From Synergistaceae bacterium OttesenSCG-928-D05 (GTDB taxonomy: Bacteria; Synergistota; Synergistia; Synergistales; Synergistaceae): 58,038 nt of DNA. The stretch is taken from assembly GCA_030266985.1 (NCBI GenBank), contig JAJDJB010000005.1:1-58038 (forward strand), read 5' to 3'. The notes under the pieces were generated by a model, which did no database searches, was not told where the DNA came from, and worked only from the letters and a program-made list of their open reading frames with translations. Both the position numbers and the translations under genes were made by a program. Below, piece after piece: positions 18,305 through 26,416 of this stretch; the stretch's first letter is position 1, and the number at the start of each line of letters is the position of its first letter.

Positions 18305-19513
18305 ATGAGTATGGAAAAACGAGAACTAGTTATTATCGGAGCCGGTCCGGCAGGCCTGACCGCAGCGATTTACGGTAGACGCGCGGGGCTTGACGTCCTG
18401 CTACTGGAAAAAGGTCTCCCCGGCGGGCAGATCAATATTACCGATGAGATTGAGAACTGGCCCGGCGTAATTCACTCCAGCGGCGCGGAACTCGGTCAGT
18501 CGTTCCGCAAGCACGCGGAGCACTTCAAAACGGAATTCAGAGATTGCACGGTAAAAGGCATTGAGATTCGTAACGGCAGCAAAGTGGTCGTGACGGACAA
18601 GGGCGAAGTGGAAGCAGAGGCGATCATCCTCGCGACCGGAGCCGCTTTCGTCAAACTCGGCTGTAAGGGCGAAGCGGAATTTACGGGCGCTGGCGTCAGC
18701 TACTGCGCAGTCTGTGACGCAGCGTTTTTTGAAGATGAAGTCGTCGCGGTTGTCGGCGGCGGAAACGTTGCCGTCGAGGAAGCCGGATATTTGACGCGTT
18801 TTGCGTCGAAGGTCTATCTGATCCATCGGCGCGATGTATTCCGCGCGGACAGGCACGCGATTGAACAGGCGCTTGCAAATCCGAAGATCGAGCCGATCTA
18901 CAATACGGTCGTGGAATCGATCGAAGGGGCGGACCTTGTTGAAAAACTCATGCTCAAAAACGTGAAGACGGGCGAGAAGTCCGAACTTCCCGTTGCGGGC
19001 GTGTTCATTTTTATCGGTACGGAGCCGATCGTCGATTTCCTCGGCGAACCGGGATCCCTCATCAAGCAGACGCGCGGGAACTGGATCGAAACAAACGAGA
19101 AAATGGAAACCTCGGTCGAAGGAATATTCGCGGCGGGCGATTTGCGCGATAAACCTCTGCGCCAGGTCGTTACAGCGGCTGGCGACGGCGCGGTCGCTGC
19201 AATGTCTGCTTATTCCTATATCACGGAACAGCTGCACATCGAATCGATGCTCTACCAGCCCGAGCACGTGTTTGCGCTTTTCTCGTCCAGCATTGATCAG
19301 GAGCATATGCGCCTGCAGGCGCAGGCAGAACAGTTTGCGGCCGACAACGGGGTCGACCTATCTCTGATTTGCGCGTACAAAAACAAACGTATCGTCGAAA
19401 AACTCGGCCTTGCCGCGTTGCCGGCGGTCGTTGAATTTAAGAAAGGCGAGATCGTGCGCCAGAGCCAGGTGGCCTCCCTTGCGCAACTGGAAGAGTTTAT
19501 AAAGGGGAAGTAA
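18305..19513 (+). CDS. trxB: Thioredoxin reductase with C-terminal thioredoxin-like domain
   Basis: A 402-residue flavoprotein. Residues 1 to about 310 are a normal TrxB: FAD-binding GAGPAGLTAA, redox pair C134-A-V-C137, NADPH-binding GGGNVAVEEA and the second FAD site GIFAAGDLRD. About 315-402 is an extra domain with thioredoxin-like features, including a cis-proline-like LPAVVEFKKGE segment. The CxxC position of thioredoxin is replaced by a serine-rich stretch (FSSSIDQE), so this domain cannot be an ordinary dithiol carrier. AGGGG ten bases upstream supports the ATG. The extra domain's role is unknown; it may bind partners or dimerise. Confidence 0.93.
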   Translation: MSMEKRELVIIGAGPAGLTAAIYGRRAGLDVLLLEKGLPGGQINITDEIENWPGVIHSSGAELGQSFRKHAEHFKTEFRDCTVKGIEIRNGSKVVVTDKGEVEAEAIILATGAAFVKLGCKGEAEFTGAGVSYCAVCDAAFFEDEVVAVVGGGNVAVEEAGYLTRFASKVYLIHRRDVFRADRHAIEQALANPKIEPIYNTVVESIEGADLVEKLMLKNVKTGEKSELPVAGVFIFIGTEPIVDFLGEPGSLIKQTRGNWIETNEKMETSVEGIFAAGDLRDKPLRQVVTAAGDGAVAAMSAYSYITEQLHIESMLYQPEHVFALFSSSIDQEHMRLQAQAEQFAADNGVDLSLICAYKNKRIVEKLGLAALPAVVEFKKGEIVRQSQVASLAQLEEFIKGK

Positions 19514-19543
19514 GCGCCGTTTCGTTTCATCAGGCAAAGATTG

Positions 19544-19571
19544 GGCGGGAGGCAGAACCTTCCGCCTTTTT
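19544..19571 (+). terminator. Rho-independent terminator after trxB
   Basis: GGCGGGAGG pairs with CCTTCCGCC (one G-U pair), with loop CAGAA and a following run of five T. Confidence 0.85.
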
Positions 19572-19638
19572 GTATTCCCGGCGCCACGCAGTCGGATGTA
19601 TAACGGGGCTAAACGCACACACAATCAACACAATCCTG

Positions 19639-19647
19639 TGATATGAT
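19639..19647 (+). promoter_or_regulatory. Candidate extended -10 promoter of the M48 protease gene
   Basis: TGA-TATGAT forms an extended -10 element 28 bases before the GTG start. No clear -35 box is present. Confidence 0.35.
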
Positions 19648-19674
19648 TCTTTACAGCAGAGAGGAGGCAGGAGT

Positions 19675-20787
19675 GTGACGGCAAAAAAATTAACGTTTAT
19701 TTTCGTCCTTTTTTTGTGCACTCTCTTTTCTGTTTCCTGCTTATGGGCAGCTGACGCTTCGCCTACGCCGAGCATGAAAACTGTTCCGCGCGAAGAAAAA
19801 CTGGGCAAGCGCGTCTCCGAATCGATCGAAAAACAAGTTGCGCGCGTAACCGACCCGGACAGGGAAGCGCGGCTCAACATGATCGTACAAAAGCTTACGC
19901 CTTATCTTGAACGCCCGCTCAACTACAACATACGAATTTTAGAGCTCAAAGAGCCGAACGCTTTTTCACTGCCCGGCGGCCAGATGTATATTACGACCGG
20001 TATGCTTGATTTTCTGAAAAGCGAATCGGAGTACGCGGCCGTGATCGCGCACGAACTGATCCACGCGGACCGCGCGCATGGCATCGTGCAGTCCGCGCGC
20101 AATAACAGGCTTTCTATGCTCACGATCGCGGGCATGATCGCCGCGGCGGCCGCAGGAGCTCCGGAAGCGATGGTCATGGCGAGTGCGATCCAAACGGCGG
20201 CGATCAATTCCTACAGTATCGACCTGGAAAAAGAGGCCGACGCCAAGGGGATCGACGTACTGACAAAAGGCGGTTACAATCCCGCGGCGATGCTCACGAT
20301 GATCGAACGTTTCAAAGTTCTGCGCATGCGCCGCGCTTACTACGACCCCGGCATATTTCAGACCCACCCTGACGATGATGAGCGTGCGGAAGCCGCAGTG
20401 CGTTATATGAAGGATAAAGGCATCCAAATACAGCGTAAGGACGTGCTGAACGCGCTTATTCTAACCGTAGAGGAACAATCGGGCGATATTCGCCTGAAGG
20501 TAGACGGCGCTACGATGCTTGCCCTGCCGGACGGACCCGAAAATCGAAAATTCATGAACGACTTTACCGCGCGCCTTGACGATGCGCTTGAAATGGAGCT
20601 CGCGCCTTATGATATACAGGTGCACGGAGAAGGCGCAAATCAGGCGCTTATCATGAAGGGCAAGTTTGTCCTGCGCGAAGAGGAACGCCCTGCGGAACTT
20701 CCGGGCCTGCCAGAAATCAGAGACCGGATCGTATCGGCAATCCAAAGCGCAAGGCGCGGAAACCCGTTAACCGACTATTATCAATAA
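19675..20787 (+). CDS. Exported M48 family zinc metalloprotease
   Basis: A 370-residue protein with an N-terminal signal sequence (charged start, hydrophobic core to about residue 22, then an alanine-rich cleavage region). The zinc motif HELIH is at residues 126-130, and the third ligand is probably in EKEADAKGID near 186. This layout matches the periplasmic BepA/LoiP-like M48 group involved in envelope protein quality control. The SVSC stretch near the cleavage site raises the possibility of a lipoprotein, but the lipobox is poor. The start is GTG behind GAGGAGG. The last 130 residues have no recognised domain. Confidence 0.88.
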   Translation: MTAKKLTFIFVLFLCTLFSVSCLWAADASPTPSMKTVPREEKLGKRVSESIEKQVARVTDPDREARLNMIVQKLTPYLERPLNYNIRILELKEPNAFSLPGGQMYITTGMLDFLKSESEYAAVIAHELIHADRAHGIVQSARNNRLSMLTIAGMIAAAAAGAPEAMVMASAIQTAAINSYSIDLEKEADAKGIDVLTKGGYNPAAMLTMIERFKVLRMRRAYYDPGIFQTHPDDDERAEAAVRYMKDKGIQIQRKDVLNALILTVEEQSGDIRLKVDGATMLALPDGPENRKFMNDFTARLDDALEMELAPYDIQVHGEGANQALIMKGKFVLREEERPAELPGLPEIRDRIVSAIQSARRGNPLTDYYQ

Positions 20788-20831
20788 GAAGCACGCTTTC
20801 ATAGAATAAATAGGATCTGGAGGGGCATTTC

Positions 20832-22595
20832 ATGTATATCTCCCTATACCGAAAATACAGACCGCAGACTTTTTCCGACATGGTGGGGCAGAGCGCGGCG
20901 GTAAGCGTTTTACAGCGTTCGCTCAAGGACAAGAAGCTTGGGCACGCATATCTTTTTTCCGGCCCGCGCGGCTGCGGAAAAACTTCTGCGGCGCGCCTCG
21001 TCGCAAAGACGCTGAACTGCTCGAACCCGACGGACGACTGCGAGCCTTGCGGCGTATGCGCGAACTGCGTTTCCATCGCGGTGGGCGAGCACCTGGACGT
21101 CATTGAGATCGACGGTGCGTCAAACCGCGGAATCGGAGAAATTCGCGATCTCAAGAGCCACGTCAACCTCAAACCGCTTAGCTCGCCGTACAAGGTTTAC
21201 ATCATAGACGAAGTCCACATGCTGACTGAAGCCGCATTCAACGCGCTGCTCAAAACGCTGGAAGAGCCGCCCGCAAACGTTGTTTTTATGCTGGCGACAA
21301 CAGAGCCGCACAAAGTGCCCGTTACCATTCGCTCGCGCTGCCAGCACATTCCGTTCCACAGAATATCGACCAATGACATGGTTGCGCGGATCAATTACGT
21401 TGCTTCCACCGAAGAGATATCCGCGGAAGGCGAGGCAGTGTGGGAGATCGCAAGGCAGGCCGATGGCGCGCTGCGCGACGCGCTTTCATTGATGGAGCAG
21501 GCGGTGGCCCTTGGAAACGGCAGCATGACGCTTGCCGACGTTAATAATCTCATGGGAGGGAGCAGCCGCAGCGAGCTTGAAAAATGGGTATCCGAGCTGC
21601 GCGCGAACCCGGAACAGGCAGCCGCAGCGCTGAACGATATGCTAGCGCGGGGTGTTTCCCTTGAGCGGCTTTCGGAATCTTTCTTTACGCTTTTCCGCGA
21701 CCTTTGGATCTACGCCGCATGGCAGGAAAAAGGGGCGGGGGCGTTGGACGCGTCAGAGGAAGAGCTCGTTTTTCTGCGGGATGAGTCCAAAAACTGGCGT
21801 CCCGAGCAGCTGAAAGCTGTTTGCGCCTTCTTCGCGAAGCTGCTGCCGCGCACGCGTTACGGTATGCGTCAGGAAGTCTTTGCCGGGCTTGTCATGATTG
21901 AGCTCACAAACATTCTCGAAGGAAAAATCACGCAGCCCGCCGCTCCTCAGATACAGAGCAGGACAGCGGCGCCAGCGGCAAAATCACAAGCGCAGCCGCA
22001 AGTGACGAAAGAATTCAGGCCGCGGGAAACGGCGCCTGCATCGGCACAGCCGAATATGGTTCCGTGGGACGACGGTTTCGACGATCTGGTCGCGCCCAAA
22101 AAGGAACCGAGGCGGCACGACAGGTCCGTACCAGTACAAGCTCAGGTGCAGACGACGCCAGCATGTACGGTCGATTTCAAAGAATCATTTGGCGACGGCG
22201 ATCTTTCAAAACTGCTTTCACATCTCGGGCCGAAGGCGCTGACATTTGCGGCTGCGTTTCTGCATGCGGATCTTTATTCCGATGAAGAAAAAGGCTGGGT
22301 CTTTGAGTTTGAAAAAAGCCCATCATTGGCTGAGAGCTTCCTTAATATTCCCCAAAACAGACGCCTTTTCGCAAAAGCGGTGAAGGAAGTCTGGGCGATC
22401 GACACGCCGGAGTCCGCAAAGGCGCAGGATGAAGCGGCGGAGCCGTCATTCATAGCTTCTTTGCCCGGAGCTGATGACGAAGAGGACGCAGGGCAGGGCA
22501 ACAGCGAGATGGGGACAGTGTTGAAATTGATGGGAGCCGAGGTTTTATACGTAAAGGATAAACAGGACGAGGATTCAGAGGAGCAGGACGCGTAA
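20832..22595 (+). CDS. dnaX: DNA polymerase III subunits gamma/tau
   Basis: A 587-residue clamp-loader ATPase. Walker A GPRGCGKTS (about 43-51), four clustered cysteines for the zinc module (CSNPTDDCEPCGVCANC), DEVHML as Walker B and the TEPHKVPVTIRSRCQ sensor region are all present. About 370-450 is a glutamine/alanine/proline-rich linker, followed by a tau-type C-terminal domain. No A-rich slippery heptamer was seen that would give a short gamma form. TGGAGGGG precedes the ATG. It is directly followed by dnaE. Confidence 0.96.
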   Translation: MYISLYRKYRPQTFSDMVGQSAAVSVLQRSLKDKKLGHAYLFSGPRGCGKTSAARLVAKTLNCSNPTDDCEPCGVCANCVSIAVGEHLDVIEIDGASNRGIGEIRDLKSHVNLKPLSSPYKVYIIDEVHMLTEAAFNALLKTLEEPPANVVFMLATTEPHKVPVTIRSRCQHIPFHRISTNDMVARINYVASTEEISAEGEAVWEIARQADGALRDALSLMEQAVALGNGSMTLADVNNLMGGSSRSELEKWVSELRANPEQAAAALNDMLARGVSLERLSESFFTLFRDLWIYAAWQEKGAGALDASEEELVFLRDESKNWRPEQLKAVCAFFAKLLPRTRYGMRQEVFAGLVMIELTNILEGKITQPAAPQIQSRTAAPAAKSQAQPQVTKEFRPRETAPASAQPNMVPWDDGFDDLVAPKKEPRRHDRSVPVQAQVQTTPACTVDFKESFGDGDLSKLLSHLGPKALTFAAAFLHADLYSDEEKGWVFEFEKSPSLAESFLNIPQNRRLFAKAVKEVWAIDTPESAKAQDEAAEPSFIASLPGADDEEDAGQGNSEMGTVLKLMGAEVLYVKDKQDEDSEEQDA

Positions 22596-22596
22596 C

Positions 22597-25500
22597 ATGG
22601 AAAAACCATTTGTACATCTTCACGTCCACAGTGAGTACAGCCTGTTGGACGGAGCCAACGGATGCGCCGATTTAGCGGCGGCAACAAAGGAAATGGGTAT
22701 GAGCGCCGTTGCGCTCACAGACCATGGCGTCATGTACGGCGCCGTAGAGTTTTTTAACAAATGCGTAGGGCAGGGCGTCAAGCCGATCATCGGCTGCGAA
22801 GTATACGTGGATCCGAACGGCCACACGTGCCGCGAAGGAAAAAACCAATACCACCTGATATTGCTCGCGGAGAACGAAGAAGGGTATCGTAACCTCGTCA
22901 AACTCGTCTCAGTCGCGAATACGGACGGCTTCTACTACAAACCGCGCATCGACCACGCACTTCTTTCAAAATACAGCAAAGGACTCATTGGCGCTTCTGC
23001 GTGCCTCGGCGGTGAAATTCCGGCCTTCATCCTGAAAGGGGATCTGGATGCGGCTGCCGCACGCGCGCAGCTCTATCGCGATATCCTTGGCCATGATAAT
23101 TTTTTCCTTGAGATTCAGGCGAACAGCATGCCGGAGCAGGCGCTCGTCAACAAAGCGCTGGTCGATATTGCCCGCAGGGACGGCTATGAACTGATCGCGA
23201 CAAACGACGCCCACTATATGCGGCGCAGTGACGCGGAGTGGCACGACGTTCTGCTTTGTACGCAAACGCAGAGCAAGATTGACGACCCGAATCGTTACAG
23301 ATTTTCCGGAGATGATTATTATTTCCGTTCCCCCGAAGAAATGTGGGATATATTTGGGCAAGAACTGCCCGATTCTCTTTTAAATACACAAAAGATTGCA
23401 GACCGGTGCGATCTCGACCTCAGGAAGAAAGACTATTTCCTGCCGGATTTTGCACTGCCGGAGGGCGATACGCTTGATACGTTCCTGGAAAAGCAGTCCC
23501 TGGACGGCTTAAAAAGACGCCTGAAAACCGAAAATCCGCCTGAGAAGTACATGGAACGTTTGAAATACGAGCTCAAAGTAATAGAGCAGATGGGTTTTCC
23601 GGGTTACTTCTGTATCGTGGCGGATATCATTGCGGCGGCAAGGGCGAAGAATATTCCCGTCGGCCCCGGCCGCGGTTCCGCCGCGGGCTCCGTCGTTGCG
23701 TGGGCGCTTGGCATTACAGACCTGGATCCGCTTCGCTACAATCTCCTTTTTGAGCGTTTTCTGAACCCCGAACGAATCAGCATGCCTGATATCGATACCG
23801 ACGTCTCGGATAAACGCCGCGATGAAGTGATCAGCTATATCGTCGAAAAATATGGCAGCGACAAAGTCGCGCAGATTATCACGTTCGGGCGTATGAAAAG
23901 CAAGATGGCCGTCGCGGATATCGGGCGCGCAATGGGGATGCCCGTACCCGATGTGCGCGAGGTCACGAAACTGATTCCGGACTCTTTGAAATCCGGAATA
24001 AAAAGCATCCCCGAAGCGATCGAAAGCGTGCCGGACCTCAAGGCTCTCTATAATACAAACGCGCAGGTCCATAAGCTGCTCGACTATGCAAAAAATATGG
24101 AAGGCATCGCAAGACACTGCTCTCAGCACGCGGCCGGTATCGTCATTACGCCGCGGCCGATCATGGAAATGGTCCCGGTGCGGAAGTTCGGCGATAACCA
24201 GATCGCAACGCAATATTCGATGGAACCGGTCGAACAGCTCGGTCTCGTCAAAATGGACTTTCTTGGTTTAAAAACGCTCTCCGTGCTTGAGGGCGCTCTT
24301 GAAAATATCGAGGCGTCCGGCAAAGGCAAAATTGACCTGAGCGATATCCCGATGGACGACCCGAAAACGTTCGAACTTTTACAGCGCGGCGATACGCTGG
24401 GCATCTTCCAGTTGGAATCGACAGGCATGACGGCGCTAGTGAAACGTCTGAAACCAGACTGCTTTGAGGACATGATCGCGCTTGTCGCGCTCTATCGTCC
24501 TGGGCCGCTTGAAAGCGGCATGGTTGACCAGTACGTGCGCAGGAAGCACAAAGAAGAGACGGTCACTTATAAGCATCCAGCGCTTGAGAACTCTCTAAAG
24601 GAGACGTACGGCGTTATCCTTTACCAGGAGCAGGTCATGCAGAGCGCGTCCGAGCTTGCCGATTACACGCTCGGCCAGGCGGACCTCCTTCGTAAAGCGA
24701 TGGGAAAGAAAAAAGTCGAGGAAATGGAAAAGCAGCGCGAGAAATTTGTCGCAGGCGCTATTAGAAAAGGCGTGCCTAGCGATAAGGCTGTAGAAATTTT
24801 CGACGTCATTGAGAAATTTGCGGGATATGGTTTCAATAAGTCCCACAGCGCCGCGTATGGACTTATCAGTTACAGAACGGCATGGCTCAAGGCGAACTAC
24901 GGAGCGGAATTCCTCGCTGCCTATCTTTCAAGCCTGATCGGTTCGAAAATGGATGACCTGGGCCAATATATCCGCAAGGTGCGCGACGCGGGATATGCAG
25001 TTTTGCCGCCCGACATTAACGAGTCGAAGGACAACTTCACGGTTACGGGAGACAAAGAGATTCGCCTCGGACTCTCGGCGGTGGGCAAGGTCGGCAATGC
25101 GGCGGTGGAAAACATCATCGCGACGCGGCACAGCGAAGGGCCGTTCAAATCCTTCTGGGACTTTTTGAAAAAAATAGATTCACGCGTCGTTAACAAAGGC
25201 GTCGTCGAAAATCTAATCAAATCCGGCGCGTTTGACAGAATCTCATGCAACCGCGCGCAGTTGCTGGAAGCGCTGCCAACGTTTATGGAACTTGCCGCAA
25301 AGCAGTCGAAAGACACCAACCAGGGCTCGCTTTTTGCGGATGCGGACGACGCCGGCCTGGAACCGCAGCTTCCGGAATGTCCGGATTTCTCGGAGCGTGA
25401 AAAGCTGGACTGTGAAAAGGAAAGCATGGGACTCTATATCTCCGCGCATCCATTCGACCACTATAAGCAGACAGCGGCATGTTACGCGACCTGTCCTTTG

Positions 25501-26025
25501 GGCGAATTGCAGCGCTGGAAACCAACGCAGCTGCCCGTGACAGTGGCGGGACTGGTGTCGTCGGTCAAAGAGCGCTTTACGAAAAAAGGCGATCCCATGG
25601 GCATCGCGGAGCTTGAAGACGCGGACGGAAGCGTTGAGATCGTTATCTATCCGCGCCAATGGGAGAAGTTTAAACCTTATATCTCAATAGGAAATTTCTA
25701 TTTTATCCGCGGCCAGGTGCGAGAGGACAGAGGCACCTCAGTGATTGCGGACGAAATATTTACGGAAGATGAATTCAGGGAAAAGATTGATCCGCATGTG
25801 GTTTTGACGCTTGACGCATCGGGCCTTGGCAGGGATTATTATGAAGGATTGTTCCGCGTGTTTCAGTCAAAGCCGGGCAAGACCAAAATAATGCTTAAAG
25901 TTGTAAACGGCGATCAAACGATCGTAGCAATGTTAAACGGAGTGGGGATAGAAGCAGATGAAGAATTATTTGGAGCAATTAAAGAGTACTCTGGCGGGCG
26001 AATCGCAATCGAATACTGTCCCTGA
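22597..26025 (+). CDS. dnaE: DNA polymerase III alpha subunit
   Basis: The 1142-residue replicative polymerase. The N-terminal PHP domain (HLHVHSEYSLLDGA) is followed by the catalytic core with GPGRGSAAGSVVAWALGI and the aspartates of PDIDTDVSD near residue 398. A helix-hairpin-helix region and a C-terminal OB fold (TVAGLVSSVKERFTKKG) follow. No DnaQ-like proofreading insertion is present, so this is not PolC. It begins one base after the dnaX stop. Its last 68 bases overlap an alternative upstream start of the downstream TRAP gene. Confidence 0.97.
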   Translation: MEKPFVHLHVHSEYSLLDGANGCADLAAATKEMGMSAVALTDHGVMYGAVEFFNKCVGQGVKPIIGCEVYVDPNGHTCREGKNQYHLILLAENEEGYRNLVKLVSVANTDGFYYKPRIDHALLSKYSKGLIGASACLGGEIPAFILKGDLDAAAARAQLYRDILGHDNFFLEIQANSMPEQALVNKALVDIARRDGYELIATNDAHYMRRSDAEWHDVLLCTQTQSKIDDPNRYRFSGDDYYFRSPEEMWDIFGQELPDSLLNTQKIADRCDLDLRKKDYFLPDFALPEGDTLDTFLEKQSLDGLKRRLKTENPPEKYMERLKYELKVIEQMGFPGYFCIVADIIAAARAKNIPVGPGRGSAAGSVVAWALGITDLDPLRYNLLFERFLNPERISMPDIDTDVSDKRRDEVISYIVEKYGSDKVAQIITFGRMKSKMAVADIGRAMGMPVPDVREVTKLIPDSLKSGIKSIPEAIESVPDLKALYNTNAQVHKLLDYAKNMEGIARHCSQHAAGIVITPRPIMEMVPVRKFGDNQIATQYSMEPVEQLGLVKMDFLGLKTLSVLEGALENIEASGKGKIDLSDIPMDDPKTFELLQRGDTLGIFQLESTGMTALVKRLKPDCFEDMIALVALYRPGPLESGMVDQYVRRKHKEETVTYKHPALENSLKETYGVILYQEQVMQSASELADYTLGQADLLRKAMGKKKVEEMEKQREKFVAGAIRKGVPSDKAVEIFDVIEKFAGYGFNKSHSAAYGLISYRTAWLKANYGAEFLAAYLSSLIGSKMDDLGQYIRKVRDAGYAVLPPDINESKDNFTVTGDKEIRLGLSAVGKVGNAAVENIIATRHSEGPFKSFWDFLKKIDSRVVNKGVVENLIKSGAFDRISCNRAQLLEALPTFMELAAKQSKDTNQGSLFADADDAGLEPQLPECPDFSEREKLDCEKESMGLYISAHPFDHYKQTAACYATCPLGELQRWKPTQLPVTVAGLVSSVKERFTKKGDPMGIAELEDADGSVEIVIYPRQWEKFKPYISIGNFYFIRGQVREDRGTSVIADEIFTEDEFREKIDPHVVLTLDASGLGRDYYEGLFRVFQSKPGKTKIMLKVVNGDQTIVAMLNGVGIEADEELFGAIKEYSGGRIAIEYCP

Positions 26026-26113
26026 GGACCACGCGGAAAAGAAAGATTCCGCGCAGACGCCTGTTCAGGCGCAGCCTGTAGCTGCGGAAGCGAAAGAGAG
26101 GAGAGAAGGCAAG

Positions 26114-26416
26114 ATGAGCCAGAATAACGACAAGAATCACGAGACGGCGGGCGGGGATTATATCGTCGTAAAAGCGATGGAAAACGGCGTGACCGTAATC
26201 GGCGTAACGAGAGGCCCCGAAAATAGATTTCTTCATACAGAGAAGCTCGACGAGGGCGAAGTATGGATCGCGCAGTTTACGGAACATGTTTCCGCGATGA
26301 AAATACGCGGCGCCGCCTGTATATACACGAAGCATGGAGAATTGGAAAGCGACAGAAAGAAAACGGATTCCTACGAGAGATTTGAGAAATCGTACGAAAG
26401 GGAACATGAGAAATAA
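26114..26416 (+). CDS. mtrB: trp RNA-binding attenuation protein (TRAP)
   Basis: A 100-residue protein whose core (DYIVVKAMENGVTVIGVTRG onward) aligns without gaps to Bacillus TRAP, an 11-subunit ring that binds tryptophan and then GAG/UAG repeats in trp leader RNA. Counting from the chosen start, Lys44, Lys63 and Arg65 match the RNA-binding Lys37, Lys56 and Arg58. The tryptophan-pocket residues of TRGxxxxF and AQFTEH are also conserved. GAGGAG ten bases upstream supports this ATG. An in-frame ATG at 25958 would add 52 residues (an acidic, Gln/Ala-rich tail) and overlap dnaE; codon choice there looks coding, so a longer form is possible. About 20 extra charged C-terminal residues extend beyond the family norm. 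Confidence 0.9.
   Translation: MSQNNDKNHETAGGDYIVVKAMENGVTVIGVTRGPENRFLHTEKLDEGEVWIAQFTEHVSAMKIRGAACIYTKHGELESDRKKTDSYERFEKSYEREHEK

Noticed and set aside
20832-22595. Programmed frameshift for a short gamma product in dnaX
   Set aside because: No A-rich slippery heptamer followed by a stem-loop and an early stop in the shifted frame was found; the longest A runs in the second half are short.
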